The notes: generated by a model not told the origin, from the letters alone. A DNA stretch of 64,000 nt from Chroococcus sp. FPU101 (GCF_017312365.1 NZ_BLJI01000008.1:97374-161373); one strand, 5' to 3'. Counted from the first letter of the stretch, positions 38,675-47,650 are shown. A program made the numbers and translations.

Positions 38675-39763
38675 TTATTTACCGACTCCTAATTTAGCTT
38701 CCGTCCACGCTTCATCATAAAAACGGGTTGCTTCTCCGACATCTTGAATAAACTTTAATTTTTTGTACACTTCTGATGGCGGATAAATTGCAGGATTATC
38801 GAGTTCAGTTTTATTAATGAGTGCTTTTTCAATGGATACTTTATTCGGTGTTCCATATTTAATAAAATTAGAGTTTTTAGCACTGATTTCTGGCTCTAAT
38901 AGAAAATTGATAAATTGTTCGGCTAATTCTTTGTGGGGCGCACCAGTGGGAATCGCAAAGTTATCTACCCAAATCAAAGAGCCTTCTTTGGGTATTACAT
39001 AACGTAAATCTGGATTTTCTTCCATAACTTGAAACACATCACCACTCCATTCTACAGCAATATCAACCTGTCCTTGATCGAGTAAAACTTGTCCTGTATC
39101 GGGTGCAAAAGCTGCAATATTTTCTTTGTGTTGAATTAGAAAATCTTTGGCTTTATTAATTTCTTCTGGATTAGTCGTATTCGGATCGTAACCTAGATAG
39201 AGCAAAACTGCACCCATCATCATCCGCATTTCTTCAATTAAAGAAACTCGCCCTTTATATTTAGGATCAAACATTTCTTGCCAACTATCTAAATCTTGTT
39301 TCGTTTTTTTTAAGTTATAGCCTAAACCTAGAGTTCCCCATTGATAGGGTAAGCTATATTGATTATTGGGATCGAAGGGAGGATTAATAAATTTTTCATC
39401 GATATTTTTCAGATTTGGAATTTTAGTATGATTAAGAGATTCGATCATGCCTTCTTTTCCCATAATCGTCACTAGATAATCAGTGGGAAAAATAATATCA
39501 TACCCAGGGTTACCCGCTTTCATCTTTGCATAAAGATCATCAGGCGATTCAAAAGTATCATATTGGACTTTAGCGTTAAATTTTTGTTCAAATTCGCTAA
39601 GGACATTGGGAGCGATATAAGTTGAATAGTTATAAACACTTAAAACATTTGACGTTTGAGATGAGTTTTCAGTTGATGGAGGATTATTTGCTGTACAACC
39701 AAAGGGAAGAATGACACCAATGAGGAACAGAAACAACAGTGAAAGCAAACGTTTTTTCATCAA
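38675..39763 (-). CDS. potD: spermidine/putrescine-binding lipoprotein
   Basis: This 362-residue binding protein has a lipoprotein signal (KKRLLSLLFLFLIGV, then lipobox LPFGC with the lipidated Cys at residue 23). The mature part matches PotD/PotF: LSVYNYSTYIAPNVLSEFEQ, PGYDIIFPTDYLV, and the ligand-binding Trp/Asp set in VEWSGDVFQV and IWVDNFAIPTGAP. It captures polyamines in the periplasm for the PotA-driven importer. It is first gene of a leftward pair. Confidence 0.93.
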   Translation of the reverse strand: MMKKRLLSLLFLFLIGVILPFGCTANNPPSTENSSQTSNVLSVYNYSTYIAPNVLSEFEQKFNAKVQYDTFESPDDLYAKMKAGNPGYDIIFPTDYLVTIMGKEGMIESLNHTKIPNLKNIDEKFINPPFDPNNQYSLPYQWGTLGLGYNLKKTKQDLDSWQEMFDPKYKGRVSLIEEMRMMMGAVLLYLGYDPNTTNPEEINKAKDFLIQHKENIAAFAPDTGQVLLDQGQVDIAVEWSGDVFQVMEENPDLRYVIPKEGSLIWVDNFAIPTGAPHKELAEQFINFLLEPEISAKNSNFIKYGTPNKVSIEKALINKTELDNPAIYPPSEVYKKLKFIQDVGEATRFYDEAWTEAKLGVGK

Positions 39764-39904
39764 TGAAATTTTTTAGATAAATGTCTGGAATGATCATAAC
39801 TTACATTTTCTATTTTCTCGTCTCATTCGTACTATTTTTTGTACTTTTCAATCGCGATTTGTGTTTTGAGTAATAATTTAGATAATTGATTACGAAGAAA
39901 CAGA

Positions 39905-40780
39905 ATGACTGTGTTTGCGATCGCACCGACAAAAAAACAATATCTAACCTATATTCTTTCTGACTCCGAGTCTGATGCACGTCTAGAAGTTGTTCCCGAA
40001 AGAGGAGGTATTATCACCCGTCTTTCACTCAAAGGAAAAGAAATTTTGTATCTAGATGAAAAACGCTTTGCCGATGCTTCTATGAGTGTGCGTGGTGGAA
40101 TTCCGATTTTATTTCCGATTTGCGGCAATTTACCCGAGAATACCTATACACATAACGGACAATCTTACACGCTTAAACAGCATGGGTTTGCCAGAGATTT
40201 CCCTTGGGAAGTGATAGCCGAAGAAACGGAATCTTGTGCGAGTTTAAGTCTCTCCTTAGAAAGTAATACCACGACTTACAAAGATTATCCTTTTGATTTT
40301 CAGTACGTTTTAACTTACCAACTTCAGGGAAACCGTTTGAAAATTTTGCAGCAAATCATAAACCATTCGGCGCAAAAAATGCCTTTTTGTGTCGGTTTCC
40401 ATCCCTATTTTCAAGTAGAGGACAAAAATCAGCTAGTTTTCGATATTCCTGCTACTCAATACCAAAACCAAATCACAAAAGAGATTCATTCATTTACAGG
40501 TGGCTTTGATTTTAATGAAGATGAGATTGATGTTGCTTTTTCTGATGTGACTCGCTCATCTTGTAGCTATACTGATCAATACCGTCGCCAAGAAATTAGC
40601 CTAACTTACTCAGATATCTACTCTACGGTTGTTTTTTGGACAGTTAAAGGAAAAGACTATATTTGTCTTGAACCTTGGAGTGCGCCTCGTAACGCCCTTA
40701 ATACGGGTTTATCCTTGCATTATATCGATGCGGGTGCTAGCTTTAAATCATGGGTAGAAATCACAGTGAAAAACTTTTAG
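39905..40780 (+). CDS. aldose 1-epimerase family protein
   Basis: This 291-residue protein of the galactose mutarotase-like superfamily has GGIPILFPICGNLPEN, the His motif KQHGFARDFPWE, CVGFHPYFQVED with a second His, and a late catalytic Glu region (CLEPWSAPRNAL). This subgroup (YeaD/Apse-like) often acts on hexose-6-phosphates rather than free sugars, so the exact substrate is open. It starts about 140 bp from the divergent potD. Confidence 0.9.
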   Translation: MTVFAIAPTKKQYLTYILSDSESDARLEVVPERGGIITRLSLKGKEILYLDEKRFADASMSVRGGIPILFPICGNLPENTYTHNGQSYTLKQHGFARDFPWEVIAEETESCASLSLSLESNTTTYKDYPFDFQYVLTYQLQGNRLKILQQIINHSAQKMPFCVGFHPYFQVEDKNQLVFDIPATQYQNQITKEIHSFTGGFDFNEDEIDVAFSDVTRSSCSYTDQYRRQEISLTYSDIYSTVVFWTVKGKDYICLEPWSAPRNALNTGLSLHYIDAGASFKSWVEITVKNF

Positions 40781-40842
40781 ATTTAGCTCTTGCATAGACT
40801 AAATATCTATGCTAATATTAGAAATCGTGTGGAAAACACAAC

Positions 40843-40914
40843 GGGACGCTAGCTCAGCGGTAGAGCACTCGGCTTTTAACCGATTGGTCTTGGGTTCGAA
40901 TCCCAGGCGTCCCA
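40843..40914 (+). tRNA. trnK: tRNA-Lys (anticodon TTT)
   Basis: This 72-nt cloverleaf has acceptor stem GGGACGC/GCGTCCC closed at both ends with discriminator A. The D arm is GCTC AGCGGTA GAGC, and the anticodon loop CTTTTAA gives TTT. The T arm TGGG TTCGAAT CCCA is canonical. CCA is not encoded. A GC-poor leader precedes it by about 60 bp after the epimerase gene. Confidence 0.98.
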
Positions 40915-41224
40915 TAATAATAAAACATATCAGATCGGCTCAAGAGGTTGATCTGTATTTTTATTTTTCTAGAAAGTCCCTTAAACACGAAGGCTGATTA
41001 TTTAGTCAGTTCTTTAGTCACTCATTAAGTATTGATTAAACTAAATATCGTAGCTGCTATCAATTGATTAATTTTATGAATCTTTTCAAAATTCTTGTCA
41101 AGAGCGAAGGATTAATATAGACTAATTGCAATAAATGATATAAATTGCATTGCAAGAAATAAATGCTATTAGAGCAGCCGTGTAATGGAGCGTATCAGAA
41201 AATCTGATTTTAGGGAAAACTCGA

Positions 41225-41527
41225 ATGCAAATTACCAATCGTATTCAATTCAACAATCTTAGGGGAGATATTTTTGGAGGCGTAACGGCTGCCTTTGTTT
41301 CGCTCCCTCTAGCATTAGCCTTCGGTGTCGCTTCAGGAGCAGGAGCGATCGCAGGACTTTATGGTGCTGTCGGTGTTGGCTTTTTTGCTGCCTTGTTTGG
41401 GGGGACACCAACCCTCACTTCTGAGCCAACGGGGTCGATGACCGTCGTCATGTTGGCGGGTCTTTTTCAAATTATCTTTGGTTTCTTCAAACGTTGTCGG
41501 TATCTAAGTCAAATCTTAACTCGTTAA
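41225..41527 (+). pseudogene. bicA: deleted SulP/BicA-type bicarbonate transporter (N-terminal remnant)
   Basis: These 100 codons match the start of BicA-like SulP carriers: MQITNRIQFNNLRGDIFGG, LPLALAFGVASGAGAIAG and FFAALFGGTPTLTSEPTGSM. After MTVVM the sequence jumps to LAGLFQIIFGFFK, skipping roughly 30 residues that lie between two VVM segments in intact relatives. It then derails and stops. The remaining roughly 450 residues are absent. BicA is a sodium-dependent bicarbonate importer of the CO2-concentrating mechanism. The ATG and upstream region seem preserved, and the antiporter begins 13 bp after the stop, so the remnant now serves as a leader for nhaS3. Confidence 0.85.
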
Positions 41528-41539
41528 TTAGCTCAAATC

Positions 41540-42922
41540 ATGACTAACCTATCTTTCTTTTTATCGCCATTTTCTTTATTAGCAACCACTCCAGAGACTG
41601 AAAATGCACCAATTGTCCTAACGGGAGTATTACTAACCCTAGTTGTAATCTACATTGCTAGTAAAGTTGGTGGCGAATTATCTAAACGAGTCAATTTACC
41701 CCCTGTGTTGGGTGAATTGATCGGTGGAGTCATCGTTGGCGTATCGGCACTTCATTTAATCGTACTACCCGAAGCGGGGGCGAGTGCTGGCGACTCTGTG
41801 ATTATGCAATTTCTACAAATGCTTAATCATCTGACTCCAGAGGCAATGGAGACTATTTTTCAAAGCCAAAGTGAGGTCATCTCTGTCCTAGCAGAATTAG
41901 GGGTGATTGTCTTACTCTTTGAAATCGGTTTAGAATCGGATCTTCAAGAACTCCAAAAAGTCGGCATCAGCGCGATGATTGTTGCAGTAGTGGGGGTAAC
42001 CGTTCCTTTTGGTCTGGGTACAGTGGGCTTAATGACGCTCTTTCATGTCCCCGCCATTCCAGCGATCTTTGCGGGTGCTGCTCTAACGGCTACCAGTATT
42101 GGTATTACCTCAAAAGTTCTCTCAGAAATTGGACAACTCAAATCAAAAGAAGGACAAATTATTGTTGGGGCTGCCGTCATTGATGATGTTTTAGGGATTA
42201 TCGTCTTAGCGGTAGTTGCCAGTCTGGCTAAAACAGGTGAAATTGATGTTTTTAATGTCATCTATTTGATTATCAGTGCGACCGTCTTTCTGGTTGGTGC
42301 TATTCTTCTAGGTAAGGTCTTCAATAAAACCTTTGTCGCTTTAGTGGAGCGTTTGCAAACCAGAGGACAAACAGTAATTCCCGCCTTTACCTTTGCTTTC
42401 CTCATGGCGTTTTTAGCCAATGCGATTCATCTAGAAGCCATTTTAGGTGCTTTTGCGGCGGGTTTAGTTCTCGATGAAACTGAGCGACGCAAAGAGTTAG
42501 ATCAACAGGTAATTCCCATTGCAGATATCTTAGTTCCCATCTTTTTTGTAACGGTAGGGGCTAAAGCTGATTTAGGTGTACTTAATCCAGTCATTCCAGA
42601 AAATCGAGAAGGTTTAATTATCGCTAGTTTTTTGCTCCTCGTTGCCATTATTGGTAAAGTCGTCACGGGTTGGTCAGTTTTCGGACAACCTCAAATTAAC
42701 CGTTTAGCGATCGGTGTTGGGATGATTCCTCGAGGAGAAGTCGGATTAGTGTTTGCAGGAATTGGTACGGCAAGCGGAGTTTTAAATAAATCTTTAGAGG
42801 CGGCTATTATCATTATGGTCATCTTGACAACTTTTCTTGCTCCTCCTTTTTTAAGGTTAGCCTTCAAAGAGTCGGAACCTACACCAGAGAGGGGGGAAGT
42901 ATTGGATAAATCGCTTAGTTAG
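41540..42922 (+). CDS. nhaS3: cation/proton antiporter, NhaS3/NapA type (CPA2)
   Basis: This 460-residue protein is close to the length of Synechocystis NhaS3. It has about 12 membrane segments, NLPPVLGELIGGVIVG, LFEIGLESDLQEL, the paired ion-binding Asp residues in GAAVIDDVLGIIVLA, and MIPRGEVGLVFAGIG near the end. It exchanges Na+ for H+, and NhaS3 has been placed in the thylakoid membrane. It sits between the bicA remnant and the Mrp cluster, a setting that couples sodium gradients to bicarbonate uptake. Confidence 0.9.
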   Translation: MTNLSFFLSPFSLLATTPETENAPIVLTGVLLTLVVIYIASKVGGELSKRVNLPPVLGELIGGVIVGVSALHLIVLPEAGASAGDSVIMQFLQMLNHLTPEAMETIFQSQSEVISVLAELGVIVLLFEIGLESDLQELQKVGISAMIVAVVGVTVPFGLGTVGLMTLFHVPAIPAIFAGAALTATSIGITSKVLSEIGQLKSKEGQIIVGAAVIDDVLGIIVLAVVASLAKTGEIDVFNVIYLIISATVFLVGAILLGKVFNKTFVALVERLQTRGQTVIPAFTFAFLMAFLANAIHLEAILGAFAAGLVLDETERRKELDQQVIPIADILVPIFFVTVGAKADLGVLNPVIPENREGLIIASFLLLVAIIGKVVTGWSVFGQPQINRLAIGVGMIPRGEVGLVFAGIGTASGVLNKSLEAAIIIMVILTTFLAPPFLRLAFKESEPTPERGEVLDKSLS

Positions 42923-43075
42923 TCATCAATTAAGAATTCGGGGTTAATTGTTTAGAACAACTTTTCCAAATAATCCCCGATTCCTAATTTTTTCTTTTCC
43001 TTTCAGTAACTTATACAAGCCTTATTTTAATTTCTAATGTTAGTGAACCTACACTGACTCTAAAAATCAATTTTT

Positions 43076-43411
43076 ATGTTAGAAGCCTACATCTTAGCGA
43101 CTATCTTGTGCGGTTTTTTGGGAATCATTTTCAAAAAAAATTTGATTATGAAAATTATCTCGATGGATGTCATGAGTACTGGGGTCATTGCCTACTATGT
43201 ACTGGTGGCTTCACGAGGAGGCTTATTAGCTCCCATCTTAGGCGAAACTAACAGTCGTGCCTATGCTGATCCCGTGCCTCAAGCCGTCATTTTAACAGCG
43301 ATCGTCATTGGGCTTTCTATTCAAGCACTGATGCTCGTTGCGGTGATGAAGTTGGCTAAAGATCATCCCACCTTGGAAAGTGATGAAATCGAGAAAACGA
43401 ATACCCCATGA
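43076..43411 (+). CDS. mrpC: Mrp antiporter subunit C (NuoK-like)
   Basis: This 111-residue protein has three membrane segments and belongs to the MnhC/NuoK-like group: FKKNLIMKIISMDVMSTGVIAYYVL, then DPVPQAVILTAIVIGLSIQALML. NuoK-like subunits carry a membrane Glu or Asp for proton transfer. The stop overlaps mrpD by 4 bp (ATGA). It follows nhaS3 after 153 bp, so it probably has its own promoter as first gene of the Mrp operon. Confidence 0.9.
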   Translation: MLEAYILATILCGFLGIIFKKNLIMKIISMDVMSTGVIAYYVLVASRGGLLAPILGETNSRAYADPVPQAVILTAIVIGLSIQALMLVAVMKLAKDHPTLESDEIEKTNTP

Positions 43412-44838
43412 CTACCCTGACGATCATCTGGATTGCTTTGCCTTTTTTTCTGGGGTTTATGATCTATTTAATTCCCAGATTAGACCGCTATCTCGCTTTA
43501 GGTGTGGCGATTATTTCTGCTGCTTATGCTTTCATGCTATTTGCGGAGCCATCGCCTCTAAACTTAACATTACTTGATAACTTTGGCGTTACTCTAGAAG
43601 CTGATCGCTTAAGCGGCTTTTTTATCTTAACCAATGCTTTGGTAACCACTGCGGTGATCTGTTACTGCTGGCCAACTGCTAAAACAGCTTTTTTTTATGC
43701 CCAAACCATTATTTTACACGGCAGCGTTAATGCGACCTTTGTCTGTGCAGACTTTATCAGTTTATATGTAGCCTTAGAAGTTCTCAGTATTGCTGCATTT
43801 CTATTGATTGCCTATCCTCGGACAGAACGCTCAATTTGGGTTGGCTTACGCTATCTTTTTGTCAGCAATACAGTAATGCTTTTTTATCTCGTTGGTGTCG
43901 CCCTAGTCTATGAGAAGCATTATTCCTTTCATTTTTCGGGTTTAAAAGATGCTGCTCCTGAAGCTCTCGCTCTCATCTTACTCGGTCTTTTGACCAAAGC
44001 AGGTATTTTTGTCTCAGGGTTATGGCTACCTTTGACCCACTCTGAATCAGAGAGTCCCGTTTCAGCTTTAATGTCGGGTGTAGTGGTCAAAGCGGCTGTT
44101 TTTCCTATGGTTCGTTGCGCTTTGATTTACCCAGAAGTCGATCCGATTATACGGATCTTTGGCGTGGGAACAGCTTTACTGGGTGTGTTTTATGCCGTTT
44201 TTGAAAAAGATAGTAAGCGAATGTTAGCTTTTCACACAGTTTCCCAGTTAGGTTTTATCCTTGCGGCTCCTGAAGTGGGGGGATTTTATGCCCTGACTCA
44301 CGGACTGGTAAAAGCGGCTCTCTTTTTAATTGCTGGAGTCTTACCGAGTCGCAATCTAAAGGAATTGAAACAGATTCCCATTGATTCTAAACTATGGCTG
44401 GCTTTAGTGATAGCAAGTTTTTCAATTTCTGGCTTTCCCCTATTAGCGGGTTTTGGAGCAAAGGTATTGACGATGAAAAACCTTCTACCTTGGCAGGTTA
44501 TTGGGATGAATCTTGCTGCTGTTGGGACGGCGATTTCTTTTGCGAAGTTGATCTTTTTACCCCCAGGAGGAGAAGAAAAAAAACTACATTCTGGTTTTTG
44601 GTTAGGGGTAATTCTGTTGTTGGGTGGCTTGATTGCTGCTAATGGGGTCTACTATGAGGCTTATAGTTTAGCAAATACCGTCAAACCTCTAATTACGATC
44701 GCGATTGGCTGGTTAGCCTATTTTCTAGTTTTTCAACGTTTAGTCATCTATTTACCCCGTTTTTTGGAGCAATTCGAGCATCTAATCGGTGTAATGAGTC
44801 TTATCTTAATTGTGTTGTTGTGGATGGTGTGGACATGA
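43408..44838 (+). CDS. mrpD: Mrp antiporter subunit D (NuoM/N-like ion-translocating subunit)
   Basis: This 476-residue protein has about 14 membrane segments and belongs to the proton-pumping antiporter-like family shared with complex I. The key Glu lies in SLYVALEVLSIAAF, and the conserved Lys in LGLLTKAGIFVSGLWLPLTHSE. The following SPVSALMSGVVVKAAVF is the family signature. A later charged residue sits in ALTHGLVKAALFLIAGV. It is the only such large subunit in this operon. It is translationally coupled to mrpC and to mrpE. Confidence 0.92.
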   Translation: MTTLTIIWIALPFFLGFMIYLIPRLDRYLALGVAIISAAYAFMLFAEPSPLNLTLLDNFGVTLEADRLSGFFILTNALVTTAVICYCWPTAKTAFFYAQTIILHGSVNATFVCADFISLYVALEVLSIAAFLLIAYPRTERSIWVGLRYLFVSNTVMLFYLVGVALVYEKHYSFHFSGLKDAAPEALALILLGLLTKAGIFVSGLWLPLTHSESESPVSALMSGVVVKAAVFPMVRCALIYPEVDPIIRIFGVGTALLGVFYAVFEKDSKRMLAFHTVSQLGFILAAPEVGGFYALTHGLVKAALFLIAGVLPSRNLKELKQIPIDSKLWLALVIASFSISGFPLLAGFGAKVLTMKNLLPWQVIGMNLAAVGTAISFAKLIFLPPGGEEKKLHSGFWLGVILLLGGLIAANGVYYEAYSLANTVKPLITIAIGWLAYFLVFQRLVIYLPRFLEQFEHLIGVMSLILIVLLWMVWT

Positions 44839-45218
44839 TTTTACATCTTATCTTACGCTTAACCATCTGGTTTTTACTCACGTCGGATCTCAGTATTGCT
44901 AATATTCTGATTGGCGTAGCGATCGCTGTTTTGCTACCATATCCCTATCCCTCTAGAGAAAAATTAAAGGATTGGCTCAAGACTCTAGGAAAAATCATTT
45001 TAGCCATTCCTCAAGCCTATTTTGAAGCAATCGAAATGATTTTACATCCTCATCATCGAGAAGATGTGACATGGGAGAAGGTTCAATCAGGACGATCGCT
45101 TGGTTTAATTTTCCTTGATATTTTCCTGATCACTTTCACCCCCAAGACAATTGTTTTGAAATATCACCAAGATGGTTGGTATGAAGTTCACAGAGTGCGA
45201 CGGGGTAAACAGTCATGA
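44835..45218 (+). CDS. mrpE: Mrp antiporter subunit E
   Basis: The ATG at 44835 overlaps the mrpD stop (ATGA) and gives 127 residues; a GTG at 44820 is less likely. MrpE features are N-terminal membrane helices (LHLILRLTIWFLLTSDLSIANILIGVAIAVLL) and the conserved late segment LGLIFLDIFLITFTPKTIVL. The subunit is needed for assembly of the Mrp complex. The stop overlaps mrpF by 4 bp. Confidence 0.87.
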   Translation: MILHLILRLTIWFLLTSDLSIANILIGVAIAVLLPYPYPSREKLKDWLKTLGKIILAIPQAYFEAIEMILHPHHREDVTWEKVQSGRSLGLIFLDIFLITFTPKTIVLKYHQDGWYEVHRVRRGKQS

Positions 45219-45469
45219 ACCTCGTTTTAATTGCAATGATTTTTACCCTCTTAATCCCGATTTATGTAGTGTGGCGGGATGAGCAGATCTGGCAGAAGAT
45301 GTTAGCTTTTGGCAGTATCTCGACCAAAACATCAATCATGATCCTCGTTCTCTCGGTCTTGCGGGATGATTGGATGATTGGTGTAGTGGCGGTGATCATC
45401 CTCAGTGTGGGGAATGCTGCCTTGATGCTGTTAGCACATATTCTAAAACGTATGGAGAGCAAAAACTGA
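45215..45469 (+). CDS. mrpF: Mrp antiporter subunit F
   Basis: This 84-residue protein has three membrane segments and the MnhF pattern: an N-terminal helix, a charged turn VVWRDEQIWQKMLAFGSISTK, and the LRDDWMIGVVAVIILSVGNAA segment with an acidic pair. It is coupled by overlap to both neighbours (ATGA with mrpE, TGATG with mrpG). Confidence 0.87.
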   Translation: MNLVLIAMIFTLLIPIYVVWRDEQIWQKMLAFGSISTKTSIMILVLSVLRDDWMIGVVAVIILSVGNAALMLLAHILKRMESKN

Positions 45470-45747
45470 TGATTGAGCTATTAAGTTATATCTGTCTTGG
45501 AGTAGGAATTTTTTTCTGGTTCTGGGGGACTCTGACACTGGTTGATCATCGCTCAGTCTTATTTAAGCTGCATGGTCTTTCGGTGGCGGATACTCTTGGT
45601 TCAATGAGTATCATCGTTGGATTGCTGCTAAAAATTCCGCGTGAATGGCCGTTATTGCTTTTGGCGATTATTAGTCTAGCCATCTGGAATACCATGTTAG
45701 GGTATGTTTTAGCCTATTGCTCCAGTGGTGGAGGTGATGATGAATAA
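45469..45747 (+). CDS. mrpG: Mrp antiporter subunit G
   Basis: A start at 45469, sharing a base with the mrpF stop, gives 92 residues; a longer in-frame reading from 45370 lies over mrpF and is rejected. Three membrane segments and the MnhG features KLHGLSVADTLGSMSIIVGLLL are clear. The tail ends CSSGGGDDE, and the GGAGGTGATGATG at the stop is also the ribosome site and start of the next gene. Confidence 0.88.
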   Translation: MIELLSYICLGVGIFFWFWGTLTLVDHRSVLFKLHGLSVADTLGSMSIIVGLLLKIPREWPLLLLAIISLAIWNTMLGYVLAYCSSGGGDDE

Positions 45748-46282
45748 TCTCGATCTTCTGCTAATCGTTGCTCTACTACCGTTGGTCGCTTTTTTGCTGG
45801 TTCTTCAGGTCAATCCCTACCATGCTCTGGTGATTCGTGGCGTACTAGGGGCGATAGCGGCTTTAGTTGATGCGCTGTTAGGGGCGGCAGATGTGGCGTT
45901 AACAGAAGCTTTGGTGGGGACAATGTTGGCGATTATGCTTTATGCGGTGGCGGTGCGTTCTTCTCTAGTGTTACGTTTGGGAGTGATTCAAGATGAGTCG
46001 TCTGGACTTGGACAATTAATCAGTGAGTTACGCACAATTTTAGGGAAACGCTATTTGCGTCTTGAACTGGTACCTTATAGCAATTCTCAAGATTTAGAGC
46101 AGGGGTTAAGAGATAAAGATGTTCATGCCATCTGTACTTTGCGGGAATTGGCTAACAAAGAACAGTCATCCTATCAAACTCAAACCCGTATTCAAAGGAT
46201 TTATGACATTCTACACAGTGAACTTTCTCATTCAGAAAGCATTTTGACTTATGTAACTGTTTCGGATTCAAAGGAGAAATAA
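45740..46282 (+). CDS. Mrp subunit with DUF4040/MbhD domain (MrpA C-terminal-like)
   Basis: This 181-residue protein (start at 45740 or 45737, behind GGAGGTGATG) has three N-terminal membrane helices with the DUF4040 pattern RGVLGAIAALVDALLGAADVALTEA and LVGTMLAIMLYAVAVRSS. This corresponds to the MbhD-like part that in Bacillus forms the C-terminal end of MrpA. A soluble domain of about 90 residues follows (LGKRYLRLELVPYSNS...). In cyanobacteria MrpA is known as a separate short gene. No NuoL-like N-terminal MrpA partner is found in the operon. Confidence 0.85.
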   Translation: MNNLDLLLIVALLPLVAFLLVLQVNPYHALVIRGVLGAIAALVDALLGAADVALTEALVGTMLAIMLYAVAVRSSLVLRLGVIQDESSGLGQLISELRTILGKRYLRLELVPYSNSQDLEQGLRDKDVHAICTLRELANKEQSSYQTQTRIQRIYDILHSELSHSESILTYVTVSDSKEK

Positions 46283-46284
46283 GG

Positions 46285-46947
46285 ATGAAATGGCTTTATG
46301 TTTTAGCAGCGATCGCCTTTTACTTAAAGGTTTTATTGATGTCCCATCGACTACCAGACGTATCGGATCTTGCTATTGTTGAGTCAATTGTTCAAGATAG
46401 TGGTGTACCGAATGCAGTATCAGGTATTATTTTCCGAAATCGTCTTTATGACACAATCTTTGAGGTGGTTGTTTTTACGATTGCTATCATGGGAGCGACT
46501 TTTCTCTTAGCCAATGAAAAGCCAATTCACAAGATTTATCAGTTTACCGACCAACCCTCAATTATTTTAGCTCGTTTAGGAGCTACGATTACTGCCTTGG
46601 TTAGTCTTGAGTTGGGCATTAGAGGGCATCTTAGTCCAGGTGGTGGTTTTGCTGCTGGAGTAGCGGGGGGGACTGCGATCGGTTTGATTGCCATTACTTC
46701 TAATTCGGAATCGATGCAAGGGATCTATCGACGTTGGCACGCTGCTACTTGGGAGAAAGTTTCTGTTTTAGTTTTTATTCTGCTATCGGTGATTACTTTA
46801 GCTGGATATGAATTACCCCATGGAGAGTTAGGAACTTTGTTAAGTGGTGGAATGATTCCGCTATTTAACTTTTTGGTTGCCTTAAAGGTTGCTTTGGGTT
46901 CTTGGGCGATTATTTTGGTTTTTATTCGTTATCGAGGCTTATTGTGA
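46285..46947 (+). CDS. mrpB: Mrp antiporter subunit B (MnhB domain), extended
   Basis: This 220-residue protein ends the operon. Residues about 90-220 are a MnhB domain (ITALVSLELGIRGHLSPGGGFAAGVAGG, ELPHGELGTLLSGGMIPLFNFLVALKV). The preceding part resembles the MbhE-like strip that in Bacillus belongs to MrpA (NRLYDTIFEVVVFTIAIMGATFLL), so this gene appears to be an MbhE-MrpB fusion. It begins 3 bp after the previous stop with GGAGAAATAAGG as ribosome site. Confidence 0.87.
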   Translation: MKWLYVLAAIAFYLKVLLMSHRLPDVSDLAIVESIVQDSGVPNAVSGIIFRNRLYDTIFEVVVFTIAIMGATFLLANEKPIHKIYQFTDQPSIILARLGATITALVSLELGIRGHLSPGGGFAAGVAGGTAIGLIAITSNSESMQGIYRRWHAATWEKVSVLVFILLSVITLAGYELPHGELGTLLSGGMIPLFNFLVALKVALGSWAIILVFIRYRGLL

Positions 46948-47035
46948 AGCATAAGCCACCTTATCCTAGTTTGCTTAGTTATCATGCTATGAAAACCTAA
47001 AAATATGGCTAGCTTTGTTAGGCGATGATCTCAGA

Positions 47036-47650
47036 TTATTGTAATTGACGAGAAGCCAAAATATAGCGAAAAATATATTCAGCGATTTCTACTTGATTTT
47101 TAACTTTCTCTTGAGAATCTCCCCAAACGGTTACGCCATGTTCAAGAATCAGTAAAGCAGGAATATCAGGTAATTGATCCTGAAAACGCTGAGTAATTTC
47201 TTGTGCAATTTGAGGAACATTGAGATAATTTTTAAAAACGGGCATCATCACTTTTGGATTTTCTTCCCATATTCCTAAACCTTTAACCATTTCTATCGGT
47301 GGTAAGGGTAAATAATCACCTTCAATAAAAGGAGTCATTAAATTTGCTTCTACTGAATGAACATGATAACAAGCATTTGCATTACTGAAAAGAGAATAAA
47401 TAGCCTGATGAATACTGGTTTCAGCAGAAGGACGATTGTTAGGATTAGGAGATTCTATCATTTCACCTTTTAGATTCATCCTAACAAAATCATCGATTTG
47501 AAGATTGCCTTTACTTTTGCCACTTGCTGTTATCCAAAAACTTTGATCAGGAAGTTTGGCGGATAGATTTCCTGCTGTGCCAACCATCCAACCTTGTTGA
47601 TAGAATTGACTAGCAGATGTCATTAATTGAAAACGAGGATCATTATTCAT
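47036..47650 (-). CDS. mtnB: methylthioribulose-1-phosphate dehydratase
   Basis: This 204-residue class II aldolase-like enzyme of the methionine salvage pathway has GTAGNLSAKLPDQSFWIT, the Zn-ligand pair in CYHVHSVEANL, and a third His in LILEHGVTVWGD. It dehydrates methylthioribulose-1-phosphate to the diketo intermediate used next by the enolase/phosphatase step. Its start overlaps the end of mtnX by 8 bp, giving a coupled two-gene operon. Confidence 0.92.
   Translation of the reverse strand: MNNDPRFQLMTSASQFYQQGWMVGTAGNLSAKLPDQSFWITASGKSKGNLQIDDFVRMNLKGEMIESPNPNNRPSAETSIHQAIYSLFSNANACYHVHSVEANLMTPFIEGDYLPLPPIEMVKGLGIWEENPKVMMPVFKNYLNVPQIAQEITQRFQDQLPDIPALLILEHGVTVWGDSQEKVKNQVEIAEYIFRYILASRQLQ

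Noticed and set aside
40809..40997. 62-codon open frame
   Set aside because: It lies across the tRNA-Lys gene, whose cloverleaf is complete; the frame is a by-product.
45740..46947. Membrane-bound hydrogenase subunits (DUF4040/MbhD and MbhE-like parts)
   Set aside because: No hydrogenase catalytic genes are nearby and the C-D-E-F-G context is that of an Mrp antiporter.
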